Part shown: piece after piece, positions 4,706 to 5,874 of the stretch
Position numbering within the stretch: position 1 is the stretch's first letter
How the letters are laid out: every line of letters begins with the position of its first letter
DNA from: Pseudomonadota bacterium
Lineage (GTDB): Bacteria > Pseudomonadota > Alphaproteobacteria > Acetobacterales > Acetobacteraceae
DNA: 5,874 bases
Direction of reading: 5' to 3'
Assembly: GCA_021808185.1 (NCBI GenBank)
Contig: JAKBCB010000253.1
Location: 1 to 5,874, forward strand
Notes under the pieces: model-generated
Told to the model about the DNA's origin: nothing
Seen by the model: only the letters and a program-made list of their open reading frames with translations
Database searches by the model: none
Program-made: the position numbers and the translations under genes

Positions 4706-5874
4706 GCGCCGCGGCCTCCGGATGGAACGGTTTGAGGTGTTCGTTGAAGCGGGCGGCGGCGGAGAGCCGGTCGGCGGCACGGACGCTGGCGCGATAGCGG
4801 CGGCGCGAGGCGCGGGCGGCGGCGGATCCGGCATCGTCCAGCAGCGCTTTCGCGTGCGCGAGCAGCGTGCGTACCCACACGCCGCGCTCGCCTATCCTTG
4901 CGTCGGGATCGTCGTGCTCGGTCTCGCGCCAGAGATCGTCGAAAAACGTCCGATCGACGGCGGCGTCGAAACGCTTGAGGAACACTTCGGCCTTGCGGGT
5001 CGAATCCTTGTCGCGAAAGTCGATCTTGTCGGGGCCGTTCTGGAACAGCGCCAGCAGGGCGGGCTTCAGCGCCTGGTCCTGCACGACGCCGGCCAGCCGC
5101 ACCCGCTCGCGCGCGGCCTCGGCGGCGGGGTCGGTCGCGCGCTCGGTGGGGCCGCGCCGCACCCTGCGCGACAGACCGACGCGGCGTTCGTGATAGCCCT
5201 CGGTCTTGCCCTGGCCACGCACCAGGGCGCGGGCGATCAGGTGCAATCCTTCCGCGTCGTCCATCGGGTCCGGCGTTTGCAACGGCGCGGGCCGCACGCC
5301 GCCGCCCTGGAACATCAGATCGACCATGCGGCGATAGCCGAAGCCACGCGCATCGACCGTCAGCGACTTCGCCCCGCCGTCCTTTTCGATCACGACGGGC
5401 GACCACGGATCGCCGGTCACGCCACCCTCGACCGGGACGATGCGAGGCACCTTGGAAGTGTCCGCGCGGGCGACGAGGCGGCCGTCACGCTGCGTCAGCC
5501 GCACGCGCCGGCAGATCTCGATGAACCACTCGTCGAGCGCATCGCGGCGCAGCGACGCCGTGCCGTCCCACGGCGCGAGCCACACCAGCGCAAGGCCGCC
5601 CTCGGCGGCGTAGCCGACGGCGCCGGTCTTGCCACGCAGCGCCAGCACGAGGCGGAGGTCGCGCAGAAAATGCGCCCCGGCGCCGCCTCGTGGGGCGATG
5701 CCCAGGGCCGCGCGATTGGCGAAGCCGCCGTTCATGCGGCTGATGCCGTAGTTGCCGGCGCCCAAAAACCCTTCCATGGTCTGCAAGGTCACCAGGGCGA
5801 ACAGCCAGTCGTCCGGCCGCGGCGCGGCCATCACCGCCTGTTTCAGGTCGTGGTTTCTGGACGTGACCAGCATG
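4692..5874 (-). CDS. casA: Cascade large subunit Cse1 (CasA/Cas8e), 5' end outside the window
   Basis: Cse1 recognises the PAM, opens the target duplex and recruits Cas3. The 393 codons seen from the window edge correspond to roughly residue 112 onward of the 502-aa E. coli protein, so about 110 N-terminal residues are missing. The methionine at 5871-5873 is internal, not the start. Visible parts are TLQTMEGFLGAGNYGISRMNGGFANR (fragment residues 29-54), where GG at 49-50 aligns with the PAM-sensing glycine loop around E. coli G160, LALVWLAPWDG (94-104), GDPWSPVV (154-161, like E. coli HPHSP), RGQGKTEGYHERR (219-231), and a C-terminal helical bundle from about 250 with VDRTFFDDLWRETE (306-319, like E. 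coli ERHFYRQSE) and FNEHLKPFHP at the end. Lys141 (TSKVPRI) is a candidate for the lysine finger K268, judged only from its distance to GDPWSP. The stop overlaps cse2 by 14 bases. Confidence 0.94.
   Translation of the reverse strand, partial: MLVTSRNHDLKQAVMAAPRPDDWLFALVTLQTMEGFLGAGNYGISRMNGGFANRAALGIAPRGGAGAHFLRDLRLVLALRGKTGAVGYAAEGGLALVWLAPWDGTASLRRDALDEWFIEICRRVRLTQRDGRLVARADTSKVPRIVPVEGGVTGDPWSPVVIEKDGGAKSLTVDARGFGYRRMVDLMFQGGGVRPAPLQTPDPMDDAEGLHLIARALVRGQGKTEGYHERRVGLSRRVRRGPTERATDPAAEAARERVRLAGVVQDQALKPALLALFQNGPDKIDFRDKDSTRKAEVFLKRFDAAVDRTFFDDLWRETEHDDPDARIGERGVWVRTLLAHAKALLDDAGSAAARASRRRYRASVRAADRLSAAARFNEHLKPFHPEAAAHDPG
4715..4719 (-). promoter_or_regulatory. Shine-Dalgarno of cse2 (GGAGG, inside cse1)
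   Basis: GGAGG lies on the minus strand nine bases before the cse2 ATG, within the last codons of cse1. It decides the cse2 start at 4705, because the reading frame is open further upstream to 4834 without family-like sequence. Confidence 0.65.

Noticed and set aside
4702..5406. Minus-strand 234-codon frame overlapping cse1 in another phase
   Set aside because: It is an arginine-rich out-of-frame shadow of cse1 and shows no family motif.
1..5874. A novel accessory gene, toxin, anti-CRISPR or mobile element within the locus
   Set aside because: All sequence is accounted for by canonical type I-E genes, the leader and the array. The only unexplained stretches are the 28-nt and smaller gaps, with no room for another gene, and no insertion-sequence ends or target duplications were seen.

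Overview
The window holds the adaptation end and most of the interference operon of a type I-E (Cascade) CRISPR-Cas locus. Base composition is very GC-rich, with G or C at most third codon positions. The proteins read like alphaproteobacterial I-E Cas proteins (for example Cas2 opening MPMTIVVTRDVADRYRGF and Cas1 with LRGIEGARVKEIYRL and LGFIHEDSGQSFILDIAD). I infer an alphaproteobacterium, possibly Rhodospirillales/Acetobacteraceae-like. Genus cannot be settled from this window.

Layout: every gene is on the minus strand, so the operon reads from high to low coordinates: cse1/casA (its 5' end lies beyond the window), cse2/casB, cas7e/casC, cas5e/casD, cas6e/casE, cas1, cas2. A 51-bp AT-richer leader (355-405) follows, then the CRISPR array (354 down to 1), which runs off the low-coordinate edge. 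The array shows six identical 29-nt repeats, five complete 32-nt spacers and a 20-nt piece of a sixth spacer. This is the canonical I-E order. cas3 is expected above 5874 but is not visible.

How it works together: Cse1, Cse2, Cas7e, Cas5e and Cas6e form Cascade, which binds target DNA with a crRNA. Cas6e cuts the pre-crRNA at the repeat hairpin. Cas1 and Cas2 insert new spacers at the leader end, next to cas2. The genes overlap or sit 1-4 nt apart, except for a 28-nt gap before cas7e that carries a good Shine-Dalgarno sequence. Every gene looks intact, and the catalytic residues I could place in Cas1 and Cas6e are present, so the system looks functional.

The system itself is a known type. 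The more unusual points are a very short leader whose predicted promoter would start transcription almost at the first repeat, the lack of a recognisable IHF site in that leader, a small hairpin over the cas7e ribosome binding site, and a Cas6e longer than the best-known homologues. The long plus-strand reading frames opposite the cas genes are composition artefacts.
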